DNA of 35,668 nucleotides. Source: a virus. The position numbers and the translations under genes were made by a program. The notes beneath the pieces are model-generated. The model did not search any database. It saw only the letters and a program-made list of their open reading frames with translations, and was not told the DNA's origin. Position 1 is the stretch's first letter; each line of letters starts with the position of its first letter. The stretch lies in the IMG/VR virus record IMGVR_UViG_3300042894_003880, positions 1 to 35,668 of that record. The stretch is one strand, 5' to 3'. Shown one piece after another: positions 8,521 to 17,315 of this stretch.

Positions 8521-8758
8521 ATCCAGTTTTAGAATTTATAAACTGCAGTAAAATATCTCTAATATCTTTAATGTCTAATTTTAATTCTTCAATTTCAGTT
8601 TTTACGCCATTAAGATCGTTTTCCATACTATTTATCAGTATATTTTTTCTTCTATTTGCTTTATGTGCTTCTAAGGCAGATATATCGCTATTTAACACAG
8701 CCTTTGAGGTTGGATCTTTGACCCAACCTGGAACATCTTTAACTTTTAGTTTTTCCAT
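8516..8758 (-). CDS. Small coiled-coil protein between tail genes (unknown)
   Basis: 80-residue protein of unknown function. I place the start at the ATG 8758-8756, one base after the TAA of the upstream gene. An earlier start five codons upstream would overlap that gene and adds only MLLYN. The N-terminal half has VPGWVKDPTSKAVLNSDISA, a pattern I associate with small proteins encoded near baseplate genes of marine T4-like phages. The C-terminal half (about residues 38-75) has a regular Leu/Ile spacing consistent with a short coiled coil. There is no signal peptide or membrane segment. Its position between the tail-protein and fibre genes suggests a tail component or fibre assembly helper; this is inference only. 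Confidence 0.75.
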   Translation of the reverse strand: MEKLKVKDVPGWVKDPTSKAVLNSDISALEAHKANRRKNILINSMENDLNGVKTEIEELKLDIKDIRDILLQFINSKTGL

Positions 8759-8759
8759 A

Positions 8760-10247
8760 TTATACAGTAGCAATAACTCTTAAATTTTTAATAGATGGAA
8801 CTTTTGCTGAATCCTCTGAATACATTACAATTTTAACTTGCAATCTATTAAATGATGTATATTGAACTCCATTTATTCCCGCATAAGATATATTTAAATT
8901 TTCATAAAGTTCTTCAATATAATCTGATGCCAATAATGCTGGGGTTGCGCTTGATTTTTTGGGTAATCTATACCATATTGTTTCGTTTATTTCTAAATCA
9001 GTATCATATCTATTTAATACTCTACAAAATACTTCAATATCTGTTCCAACCGGTTTGTTAACGTCGACGTATAAAGTTATACCATCAGCATCAAAATCTT
9101 CATTTAATGTTACAGATTTTGATACATATTTAGCATAAGCAGCCCCAGTTAATGCAGCCAATTCTGAATCAGATACTTCTGTGCTATATGCGTTAATAAA
9201 ATTTTTAATTAATTTAACGCCAGTTCCATTTATATCTATAATAGGAGTTAAATTTTTATCTGTGTTTGTTAACGTTAATGTAAATGGCAAACCTTTGGTT
9301 TCGTGTAACTTAGAATGCGATGGCATATTTATATTACTATTTAATAACATAGGAATTTGCGTTAAAATGTCAGTATAATAATCAAAAGAACCGACTTCGC
9401 ATTTGCTTATATATGATATTTCACTAAATTCTTTTATTGATGTTGCTAATGTTACAGTATCAAAATCATATGTTGGTCGATCGCCGAGGTTTAAATATAC
9501 AACTGCCTCGCCAACGTCAAAAACAGCTTGATGTAACATAAAACATAAATCTTTAGTTGGATCAATAACCCATGATACCCCTTGATTGGAATAAATAAAA
9601 TCTCCTAAATATGGATTAACTACAACTTTACCTGAATTTAAACCTGCTTTACCATTTTCAGAAATAAAAACTGAAAAATTAAACGAATTAGTTTTTAATG
9701 TAAAGCAGTAATATCCGGCAGAAAGATATAGCGGAAATTCAAATTCAAAATCCATTGTAGAATACTGAACGTTTGCATCAACTGCTGGATCCCACTCATA
9801 TGTTTGTGGATCCCCTGATTGCGTAACTACTACTTTTGACAATGGAATTACATCTCCAGGAACCCCATTTACTAATGGTCTAACATCAAGAGTTATTGAT
9901 TCGTCTGTAGAATCTTGTCGAACAAATATTGTAATTTTAGATAAAAACATCCCTTTTGGATATGTTTTTGCATCAATTAAAAATGTTTGTCCAATATAAT
10001 CATTATAAGTCGGTGCATAAGTTAACGAACGATCGTGATCAATTGAATACGTCGCTTCAAATTCAGAATCAAATACGCTTAATTCCCATTTAGAATTTAC
10101 TATTTGATTAACCCAATAACTAATTTCCTCTGGAAAATATTTTATATCTGCATTTTTATCAGGGTATTTTCTTTCTTTTATGTAAGGCGATGTTACGAAT
10201 TTATTCGTAACATACGCGTGTATTAAACCTTTATCTAATGTTGCCAT
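8760..10247 (-). CDS. Tail/baseplate structural protein of the DUF4815-associated type
   Basis: 495-residue structural protein. Seen: ITIFVRQDSTDESITLDVRP followed by a VNGVPG turn, a YLSAGYYCFTLKTNS strand pair, NPYLGDFIYS, then near the C-terminus FDADGITLYVDVNKPVGTDI with VFCRVLNRYDTD and a final SIKNLRVIATV. In marine T4-like phages these segments are, from my memory of the family, commonly found in the C-terminal part of DUF4815-type tail proteins. Here they form a separate gene directly after the large DUF4815-type gene. AGAAGG lies just upstream of the ATG at 10247. A likely role is tail periphery or fibre attachment; the exact role is unknown. There is no T4 gene I can equate it with. 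Confidence 0.8.
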   Translation of the reverse strand: MATLDKGLIHAYVTNKFVTSPYIKERKYPDKNADIKYFPEEISYWVNQIVNSKWELSVFDSEFEATYSIDHDRSLTYAPTYNDYIGQTFLIDAKTYPKGMFLSKITIFVRQDSTDESITLDVRPLVNGVPGDVIPLSKVVVTQSGDPQTYEWDPAVDANVQYSTMDFEFEFPLYLSAGYYCFTLKTNSFNFSVFISENGKAGLNSGKVVVNPYLGDFIYSNQGVSWVIDPTKDLCFMLHQAVFDVGEAVVYLNLGDRPTYDFDTVTLATSIKEFSEISYISKCEVGSFDYYTDILTQIPMLLNSNINMPSHSKLHETKGLPFTLTLTNTDKNLTPIIDINGTGVKLIKNFINAYSTEVSDSELAALTGAAYAKYVSKSVTLNEDFDADGITLYVDVNKPVGTDIEVFCRVLNRYDTDLEINETIWYRLPKKSSATPALLASDYIEELYENLNISYAGINGVQYTSFNRLQVKIVMYSEDSAKVPSIKNLRVIATV

Positions 10248-10268
10248 AAAACCTTCTATTTATGTAAA

Positions 10269-13200
10269 TCAATTTGAAGAATTATCCCAGTTTTCGTACG
10301 CTTCTTCTTCGCTGGCATAACCAAAAGCAGTAAACCAACCAACTGCAGCAGCAGGCGCTGGTGGTGATACTGTATTTATAACTGGACCTATTTCTTTAAA
10401 ATCTGGAGATATAACTCCCCATCCTGGGCTTTGATCAGCGGATAATTGCCCTACCGCTGTAAGAGTTGTGGTTCTTTCTACAATTGTTACGGGAGAAACA
10501 GTAGTCGCTGCATATACAGTGTTCATTGCTGCTTTTGCAGCAGCTGCTTCTTTATTAGCATTTTCTACAGCTAAAAGAGCTGCCGCATCTGCTGCTTGTT
10601 TCTCTACTAATGCAGCAGCTACTTTGGCAGCTTCACCGTTTGCGTTTGCAGGAACTATGTCATATTTTGTATCGACAGTTTTTGCTTTTGAAACAATAAC
10701 TTTCCCGTTTGAATCAACAGTTTCTGTAATTGTCGATGTAGTAGTAACTTGAGTTACATTAATCGCATCAGCTTTTAATTTAACTCCGGATATTAATAAC
10801 GTTACTTCCCCATTAACATAATTAGAAACGCCTGGAAGTTCAAGATCCTCGTCATCAGTTTTAGTTTTTATTGCTGCGGTCGTATTAATGTTGAATACTC
10901 CAGGAATTGTCTCCATTCCGTCGTAATCCTCAGTATCAACGTATTTCTGTGCATTAGAAACCGAAGCAGTTATGTCTCCTTTTACCGATGCGGCGGCTCT
11001 TGGCTTAACATACATAGGATCATCTTTTGGTAATAAAGCTGTAGAAACAACGCTTACGGAAACATCAGAAATATCTGTATATACGTCTGGAGTTAAAGCT
11101 AATTTCGCAGTGCCTGTAGCATCCCTCCATTTTCCTCCATCCTGATATTCGCCGCCCTTCCATTTACCCGCATTGCTTGAAGCCATTGTTACTAAGATAT
11201 CACCGTTATCAAGATACGTAATATTATTAATATTCGTACTTCCTATTTCAAGGTCTAACCCAACTTTTGGAATTGTTCTATCCGCAACATATTCAACAGT
11301 AGTTACTGTATTGGTTCTAGTAGTAACTGGTTCTTTTGCAAAAAGCGGCGTCGGCGTCGGCGTAGGCGTAGGAGTAGGCGTTGGCGTCGGCGTAGGCGTA
11401 GGAGTAGGCGTTGGCCATGGCGTAGCTGCAGGTGGCAAAGATGGCGTTGGTGTTGGTGTTGGCCATGGTGTTGGTGTTGGCCATGGTGTTGGTGTTGGCC
11501 ATGGTGTTGCTGGAGGATAATATGGTACCGGTTCTGGTGGATAATAAATTAACCCATTTGTTAATTCAAACGAACACGAATTAGCACTTCTTGGTCCAAT
11601 ACCTCCAGTATAATCAAAAATTGCATAATATTTAGATGTAGTATATCCAGGAAGACTTGCTCCTGTCATTTTAAGAATATTGTTACCCCAATTCCAATTT
11701 TGATCTGTTAAAGTTATGCTAGTGTGATCGGTAGGATATATCGTTCCACCTTTTGTTGTATCTGATGAAGACATCGTAACCGTGACGTTTCCATCAACTG
11801 GTGGAGTTTTTAATTGAATTAAAAACGGAACATCAGCTCTATGATTGTTATATTGAGTTCTATCTCCATAACAAGTAATAGCAACAGCTGGCCAAATTAC
11901 GTTTATAGTATTTCCTGAATCTTTATTTTTCATTGGAACTACAGTTGTCAAATTATTCCAATCAGTATTCGCGCTAGATGAAGTTAATGTAACATTATAA
12001 TCTACTATAGTTTCGTGATGTAAATTTGCATTAGTTACACCTTTTACAATAACAGTTTTCATTACATTCCAAGTACCTTTGGTAAATGTAATTGTGTTTG
12101 ATGAAACTGCCGTTAACCCATCTTCGGAAACTTGGTAAATTATTCCTCCACCAACTATATCATCTGAGGCTGCAGTTATAATAACATCAGATTCTGGTCG
12201 TTTACTTATTGATACATCAATAACTTGTGTAGTTCCAAGAGAAGTTGTAATTCTTGGAGCATTTAAAATAAGCCCATCCGTTGATGATAATTGCGCATTT
12301 TGATGAACACGAATTTCTGGATCAGGAGCTAATAATTCTGCGCCAACAGTAATAGGCACTGTTTCTGTAATTGCATCCCAATTTGAATTAGGAGATTGGG
12401 TTGTAACCGTAACAGTAGTGCTTCCTACATTTAAACCAACAAGCCAATATGTAAATTTCAATATTTGATGATCTGGTTTTAACACAGTTAACACGTTACC
12501 AGAAACTACATTAGAAAATTCATAATCGGTATATTCTGAATTTGTTATTTGCGCAACTGAAGTATTTGCAACAGTTGCAGTAAATTTTAATGGATATGTA
12601 GTTATTGAATCAGTCCACCATCCAATATCATTTCCTCCTCCATATGTTACTGTAAAAAATGATTGTCCAGCAACATTTGATACTGATACAGGCGAGACTG
12701 ATATATATGATGATTTTTCAGCGGCAGGACCTACATTTGGATCAAATTTTTTGTATGGAACTAAATGGGTTGATGTAACTCCTTTTATAGGAAACGGTCT
12801 TAACCAAGATCTTAATGGAACTGCTGATCCACCATAATCGTATTGCGGATCAGCAGATGTAGAATAAAATTCAATATAAGATGGTAAATTATTATCGATA
12901 AATGTATCGATTTCATCTCCGCCAACTTGACGTCTATTTCCTAAATTATATGTTAATATTACATTTTGAGGAGTGGACCAAGTATTTTCTGTAAATGTTA
13001 ATGTAGAATGATTTGTAGTAATTGAACAATTTGACGACATGTCTTCTGACGCGTTTACAAGAACAGCAACGGTAACAGTTGTATTTGGTTGTTTGTTTAA
13101 AAATACAGGAACTGTAATGTTGCCAGATTTTATTGAATCATAATCTACGCTATAATCAAATACCTTATAATCGGCGCTTAAAGGTGCAATTATTCCTGCA

Positions 13201-16200
13201 GTTTGATTAGGAAGACTTGGGGTTACATTTCCAATTTTAGAAATATATGGTTTTCTAATTGAATCTATAACAGTTTGATAATAATTTGTTTTTGCATAGA
13301 AAGTTCCATTTGATACAGACATGGCTTTTGATAAATTGTAATGCGGCGTATCTACAATCGAAATTAATAATTCTCCTGCATCAAAACTTATTATATCATT
13401 AGTTAATTGTATTAACCCAGAACATGTTCCAAATCTATTTGAATACAACGTCATCCCTTTAACTGGGGCTGTCGACACCTGAACAATTGCAGTATTAGTA
13501 TTTGCTCCAGTAATTGTAAGCAGATTATTTGCGCTTCGTGGATATCCTTTCCCTGGGTTACTTGTAGTAACAGATTCGATAGCTCCACCGACAACTAAAA
13601 CGTTAAATTGCGCTGTAGTATTTGCTGTTGCCGAAATAGTTGCCGTTACTCCGGAATTACTATATCCGCTTCCAGGATTAATAACATTTATTGAACTTAT
13701 TACTCCTAATGGATTTTCATCCGGAATAACAGAAGAATTCATTAGATGTCCATTAATATACAAGAACATACGCGAATATGGAGCTAAACCAGTTGCATTA
13801 AATTTAATATTAATAGATTTAGTTTTTGGAATTATATTCTGCGATAATAGATCTATTTTTGTTGTTTTTGTTACATCAAGAACAGTTTTAATATCATAAT
13901 TTACATTATTGTAATTTACAGCAACGCTTGATGCCGTAGGATCCGCAATATATGGGTGAGCTGAAAAATATGTATTCCAATCATTATACATTAATCCAGG
14001 AATTTCAGAAGCATTCATAAGATCAGCTGTATCATTAGTGATGTTATATGTCACTCCAGCTTCTTCAACAAATATATTTCTTTGTGGATCTAAAAATAAA
14101 TCGCCATTATATGCAACAACATCAAATTGATTAACTCTTGTCCATGAAGTTGCTTGATTTTGAACAACAATCTCTGATTCCGTATAATTAAAACCAATTA
14201 AATTGGATTTTTTAATTAATTTGGTTTCTCCTGTACCAAAAAATGGATATAAATTAAATTCGCCTCTACCAAAAGATGGACGAGCTAAATTATTTTCCAA
14301 ATCTATAGAAATGTTTCTTCTGCCATGTGTTAAATCAACAATATTAAAATTGGTAAATGAATCAACTATAAATCCATTTTTTAATCTCGTCCCATATTGA
14401 TCGTTAATATTTGTTGCCAATGTAGCTTTTTCTGCAATATTTAATGCAGTATAATATTCAACATTTTGTATTCTGGTTTCCAAATTACCAATATCGTCCA
14501 TCGTATATCTACGATGTTTTGCATATTTAATTTTTATAGAAGTCATATCTGGGGAATATGGATCAAATTCTATTGTTGCAATAGTCATTGCATTAGATAA
14601 GTCTTTTGGCGGAATCCAATTTTTATATGAAGAAGCGCCTTTTAACCAAGATAATTCTCCTTCTTTAGTTAATACTATTTTATCAGTTCTACCAAGATAA
14701 TAAGACATATTATATGTTAAATTAGAATCAGTAACTGATGATGGAATTCTATAATCATCGAATTCAATATTATCGAAATTAGTTGAATTTTTTCTACGAG
14801 GTCTAAAATCAATATAATCTTTTAGAGAATATTGTGTATTATTAATATTCACTGTTGGGATTTGATTGTATGTAACTGGGTAAGAATCAAAGGCAATAAA
14901 TTCTCCATCTGTTGAATGTGTATAGTAATCAAATAACACAAAAACAGTTCCAGCATCTGCACTAGATTTCGCTGTAATCGAACCAAAGTCGTACAAATAT
15001 TCTGTTTGTCCGTTGTTAACTTTAAATTTAGAAGAAACTTTTTGTAAAACGTTCCAATATTCTGAGTTAATCGAAGGAGAGTTTGAAACGTTTGAATTTT
15101 TCGCGGAAATAAATAAATTTTGTCCTTGTCTAACAACGTCATTTATGGAATAAATGACTCCACTAGTCCAATTACCCGCATATGTAGTTTCATTAAGATT
15201 ATTAGTTTTAAAAACTCCTTTAAATCTAGCAATATCAGAATACCCAATACTTGTTGGATATACTGATGCGTTTACTTTAACTACTTGGTTTTGATTTAAA
15301 GTTTTAGTTTTCTTTTGTGTAGAAAGATAATTTAATGGATATTTTATGTCAATTTGCCCTGAATATCCAGAGTTAAATGTTAATATAGCTTGATATCCAC
15401 CACCAACGGATTTAACTTCAATATTAACTTCAGATAAATCTACAAATTCGCCTGCTGTATATGATCCATTAGTAGATTTAGTTACAACAATGAAATTTTG
15501 ATTTTTATCTTCAGTTGATAGTGATGGTGAAACCCCTACTGGAAATTGTTTGTATACAGAATTAGTTGAAATCGTTGCAACATTTGACGTAACTGATAAT
15601 GTTGTAAATAAATCTAAAGTTATGTCGGCAACGTTTACAGAAGCAGGGTTAGTATATTCTAATTTAAACAATAATTTATCGAATGATGGGTCTTTTATTA
15701 CTGTTTGTGAAGAAGTATTTAATATTGTATTAGCAGAAAATCCTGTAGAACCCATTGCTAATACTGATTTTATATTTGCTACATTTTGTTTAGGAACTGT
15801 CATATTATACAAATACAATCCATATTCGTTTGTGGTTGTATAATCAATATTTCTAATATATGCGTACCCTAATAGAGAATCTGCAGTTGTTATGCCTTTT
15901 GCTGTAGAATATAAAGCTACTTTTGCGCCAAGAGTTGGCGCAGGCATTAATCCGCTTAAATCTTTAATTCTTATGCTATTTCCATAATAAGAATTTGATA
16001 TTTTCGTTCCTGAATTTGCGGTTTCTCTAGCTTTATCTACTTGAATATTTGTTGGAAATTTCGCATCAATTGGATATCCATATACATAAGCTTTTCCTGA
16101 AGAAATACTACAATTTAATTTTTGTTCTTCGTTTGCAAAATTAGAATTATTAAATGATAATGTAAAAGGAGAAACAATAAAATTTCCCGCATGATCATAT

Positions 16201-17303
16201 AATTGTTTTGCTAAAACGTGTTCAAGGTCTCCTAAAGTTGGATCCGTATTATCTGAAATAACAATACCATCTTTTATTCTTAACAATTCAATAAATTTGG
16301 TTGTTGTTAAATATGTCACATCAATTGTGCCGCCAAGTAATGGTTTTGACACTAAATTTAAATAAATTTTATATCTATCGGCTCCTGGAGCTGTATAGTT
16401 ATATGAACCTTGTGCTGGATCAAGTAATGACGTATCATCTATAAAATCTACCATGGATTCTAGAATTTCAAATCCAATAACGCATGATGGAAATTGCGTC
16501 TTATTATTCGGAACAATAGATTGCGGCAAAGATTTCACAAACGTATTATTTGTAAAATATACTCCAGTATCAACATTTACTTCTAATACAACTCTTGATG
16601 CAAATTTAGTTATTTTTAATGGAACGTTAGTATAATCTCTGGTTAATTGTTTGTTAACGGAAATTATTGAATTTGTATTAACATTGGTTACAATATAATT
16701 AACGGAATAATTATCTACTTCTGCAGTAATTACATCTCCAACATCGACGATCGACGAATTAATCGTAAATTGTGTAGAATTTATAGAACCAAAGCAATTA
16801 TTAATTGTTGTAGATGCATCTGATGTTAATGTAGCTGTATAATCTGATAATATTGAATTATCTTGCATATATTGATACGCAACATCTTTTCTAGAAAATA
16901 TTTTTAATATTTCGCCAGAAGCATAATTACTTTGTCCACTTTGGACAGATTTTACAGTAATATAATAGTTTAATACGTCAATAGAAGTAATTAAACTAAT
17001 ACATCTAGAAGTTTCGCCAATAACATACATTCCAGAAAAATATTGAATATCAGTAGCAATATTTCCTATGTTTGCTAAATTTAGAGATTTGACATTTGTA
17101 TCTATAGAATAATTTCCACCGCTAACAATAGAACCATCTGACAACACAAATTTGCCAAATTTGCCAATTTGATCCTGTAATATTGATTGAACTTGCGTCA
17201 ATTCTCTTGCTTGAACTGCAACTCCAGGTTTAAATAAAATTTTATGAAAATTTTTATCTTCATTGAAATCATCATAATATGGTTTTGTATTGAAATTTAA
17301 CAT
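10269..17303 (-). CDS. Giant DUF4815-type baseplate/tail protein with Pro-Thr hinge
   Basis: 2344-residue virion protein. The N-terminus (FNTKPYYDDF, then NFHKILFKPGVAVQARELTQ) is the opening of the DUF4815 family of cyanophage-like tail proteins. About residues 713-753 resemble a CBM5/12 carbohydrate-binding module (WTSGVIYSINDVVRQGQNLF ending in YW). About 1195-1250 are Gly-Ser-Gly-Tyr beta repeats. Near 1385-1455, 1690-1755 and 1820-1900 are three beta-sandwich-like repeats with a TFT..TW or LTDQNW edge. About 1918-1990 is a Pro-Thr/Trp hinge (WPTPTP units). About 2222-2255 is an Ala-rich helix, and the C-terminus ends in GWFTAFGYASEEEAYENWD. It follows gp8, where T4 has genes 9-12, so it may replace gp9/gp10/gp11-type functions. 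Adhesion or fibre anchoring is inferred. Confidence 0.85.
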   Translation of the reverse strand: MLNFNTKPYYDDFNEDKNFHKILFKPGVAVQARELTQVQSILQDQIGKFGKFVLSDGSIVSGGNYSIDTNVKSLNLANIGNIATDIQYFSGMYVIGETSRCISLITSIDVLNYYITVKSVQSGQSNYASGEILKIFSRKDVAYQYMQDNSILSDYTATLTSDASTTINNCFGSINSTQFTINSSIVDVGDVITAEVDNYSVNYIVTNVNTNSIISVNKQLTRDYTNVPLKITKFASRVVLEVNVDTGVYFTNNTFVKSLPQSIVPNNKTQFPSCVIGFEILESMVDFIDDTSLLDPAQGSYNYTAPGADRYKIYLNLVSKPLLGGTIDVTYLTTTKFIELLRIKDGIVISDNTDPTLGDLEHVLAKQLYDHAGNFIVSPFTLSFNNSNFANEEQKLNCSISSGKAYVYGYPIDAKFPTNIQVDKARETANSGTKISNSYYGNSIRIKDLSGLMPAPTLGAKVALYSTAKGITTADSLLGYAYIRNIDYTTTNEYGLYLYNMTVPKQNVANIKSVLAMGSTGFSANTILNTSSQTVIKDPSFDKLLFKLEYTNPASVNVADITLDLFTTLSVTSNVATISTNSVYKQFPVGVSPSLSTEDKNQNFIVVTKSTNGSYTAGEFVDLSEVNIEVKSVGGGYQAILTFNSGYSGQIDIKYPLNYLSTQKKTKTLNQNQVVKVNASVYPTSIGYSDIARFKGVFKTNNLNETTYAGNWTSGVIYSINDVVRQGQNLFISAKNSNVSNSPSINSEYWNVLQKVSSKFKVNNGQTEYLYDFGSITAKSSADAGTVFVLFDYYTHSTDGEFIAFDSYPVTYNQIPTVNINNTQYSLKDYIDFRPRRKNSTNFDNIEFDDYRIPSSVTDSNLTYNMSYYLGRTDKIVLTKEGELSWLKGASSYKNWIPPKDLSNAMTIATIEFDPYSPDMTSIKIKYAKHRRYTMDDIGNLETRIQNVEYYTALNIAEKATLATNINDQYGTRLKNGFIVDSFTNFNIVDLTHGRRNISIDLENNLARPSFGRGEFNLYPFFGTGETKLIKKSNLIGFNYTESEIVVQNQATSWTRVNQFDVVAYNGDLFLDPQRNIFVEEAGVTYNITNDTADLMNASEIPGLMYNDWNTYFSAHPYIADPTASSVAVNYNNVNYDIKTVLDVTKTTKIDLLSQNIIPKTKSINIKFNATGLAPYSRMFLYINGHLMNSSVIPDENPLGVISSINVINPGSGYSNSGVTATISATANTTAQFNVLVVGGAIESVTTSNPGKGYPRSANNLLTITGANTNTAIVQVSTAPVKGMTLYSNRFGTCSGLIQLTNDIISFDAGELLISIVDTPHYNLSKAMSVSNGTFYAKTNYYQTVIDSIRKPYISKIGNVTPSLPNQTAGIIAPLSADYKVFDYSVDYDSIKSGNITVPVFLNKQPNTTVTVAVLVNASEDMSSNCSITTNHSTLTFTENTWSTPQNVILTYNLGNRRQVGGDEIDTFIDNNLPSYIEFYSTSADPQYDYGGSAVPLRSWLRPFPIKGVTSTHLVPYKKFDPNVGPAAEKSSYISVSPVSVSNVAGQSFFTVTYGGGNDIGWWTDSITTYPLKFTATVANTSVAQITNSEYTDYEFSNVVSGNVLTVLKPDHQILKFTYWLVGLNVGSTTVTVTTQSPNSNWDAITETVPITVGAELLAPDPEIRVHQNAQLSSTDGLILNAPRITTSLGTTQVIDVSISKRPESDVIITAASDDIVGGGIIYQVSEDGLTAVSSNTITFTKGTWNVMKTVIVKGVTNANLHHETIVDYNVTLTSSSANTDWNNLTTVVPMKNKDSGNTINVIWPAVAITCYGDRTQYNNHRADVPFLIQLKTPPVDGNVTVTMSSSDTTKGGTIYPTDHTSITLTDQNWNWGNNILKMTGASLPGYTTSKYYAIFDYTGGIGPRSANSCSFELTNGLIYYPPEPVPYYPPATPWPTPTPWPTPTPWPTPTPTPSLPPAATPWPTPTPTPTPTPTPTPTPTPTPTPLFAKEPVTTRTNTVTTVEYVADRTIPKVGLDLEIGSTNINNITYLDNGDILVTMASSNAGKWKGGEYQDGGKWRDATGTAKLALTPDVYTDISDVSVSVVSTALLPKDDPMYVKPRAAASVKGDITASVSNAQKYVDTEDYDGMETIPGVFNINTTAAIKTKTDDEDLELPGVSNYVNGEVTLLISGVKLKADAINVTQVTTTSTITETVDSNGKVIVSKAKTVDTKYDIVPANANGEAAKVAAALVEKQAADAAALLAVENANKEAAAAKAAMNTVYAATTVSPVTIVERTTTLTAVGQLSADQSPGWGVISPDFKEIGPVINTVSPPAPAAAVGWFTAFGYASEEEAYENWDNSSN
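10373..10380 (-). promoter_or_regulatory. Possible internal late promoter box TATAAATA
   Basis: Perfect TATAAATA on the minus strand inside the 3' end of the giant DUF4815-type gene, about 126 bases before the start of the 495-residue gene. It could give extra late transcription of the downstream genes. Chance occurrence in AT-rich coding DNA is a real alternative. Confidence 0.25.
11353..11412. repeat. Perfect 30-base tandem duplication, GC-rich
   Basis: 11353-11382 and 11383-11412 are identical and consist of GGCGTC, GGCGTA, GGAGTA and GGCGTT hexamers. On the minus strand they encode (Pro-Thr)n. The composition is very GC-rich against an AT-rich background, and the Pro and Thr codons used here (CCG, ACG, CCT, ACT mixtures) are unlike those of the rest of the gene. 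Confidence 0.92.
11443..11510. repeat. 18-base tandem repeat encoding Trp-Pro-Thr-Pro hinge
   Basis: Units GGCCATGGTGTTGGTGTT begin at 11461 and 11479, with a partial copy at 11497 and a diverged one at 11443. They encode PTPTPW on the minus strand and form the N-terminal half of the Pro-Thr hinge. Confidence 0.9.
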
Positions 17304-17315
17304 GCCGTTTAAACC

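Noticed and set aside
10257-10264. CATAAATA near-match as a late promoter for the 495-residue gene
   Set aside because: It ends 10 bases before the start codon and directly adjoins the AGAAGG ribosome site, so a transcript from it would lack that site.
11173-11520. Plus-strand frame encoding a (Gly-Val)n protein
   Set aside because: Antisense shadow of the Pro-Thr hinge of the giant tail protein.
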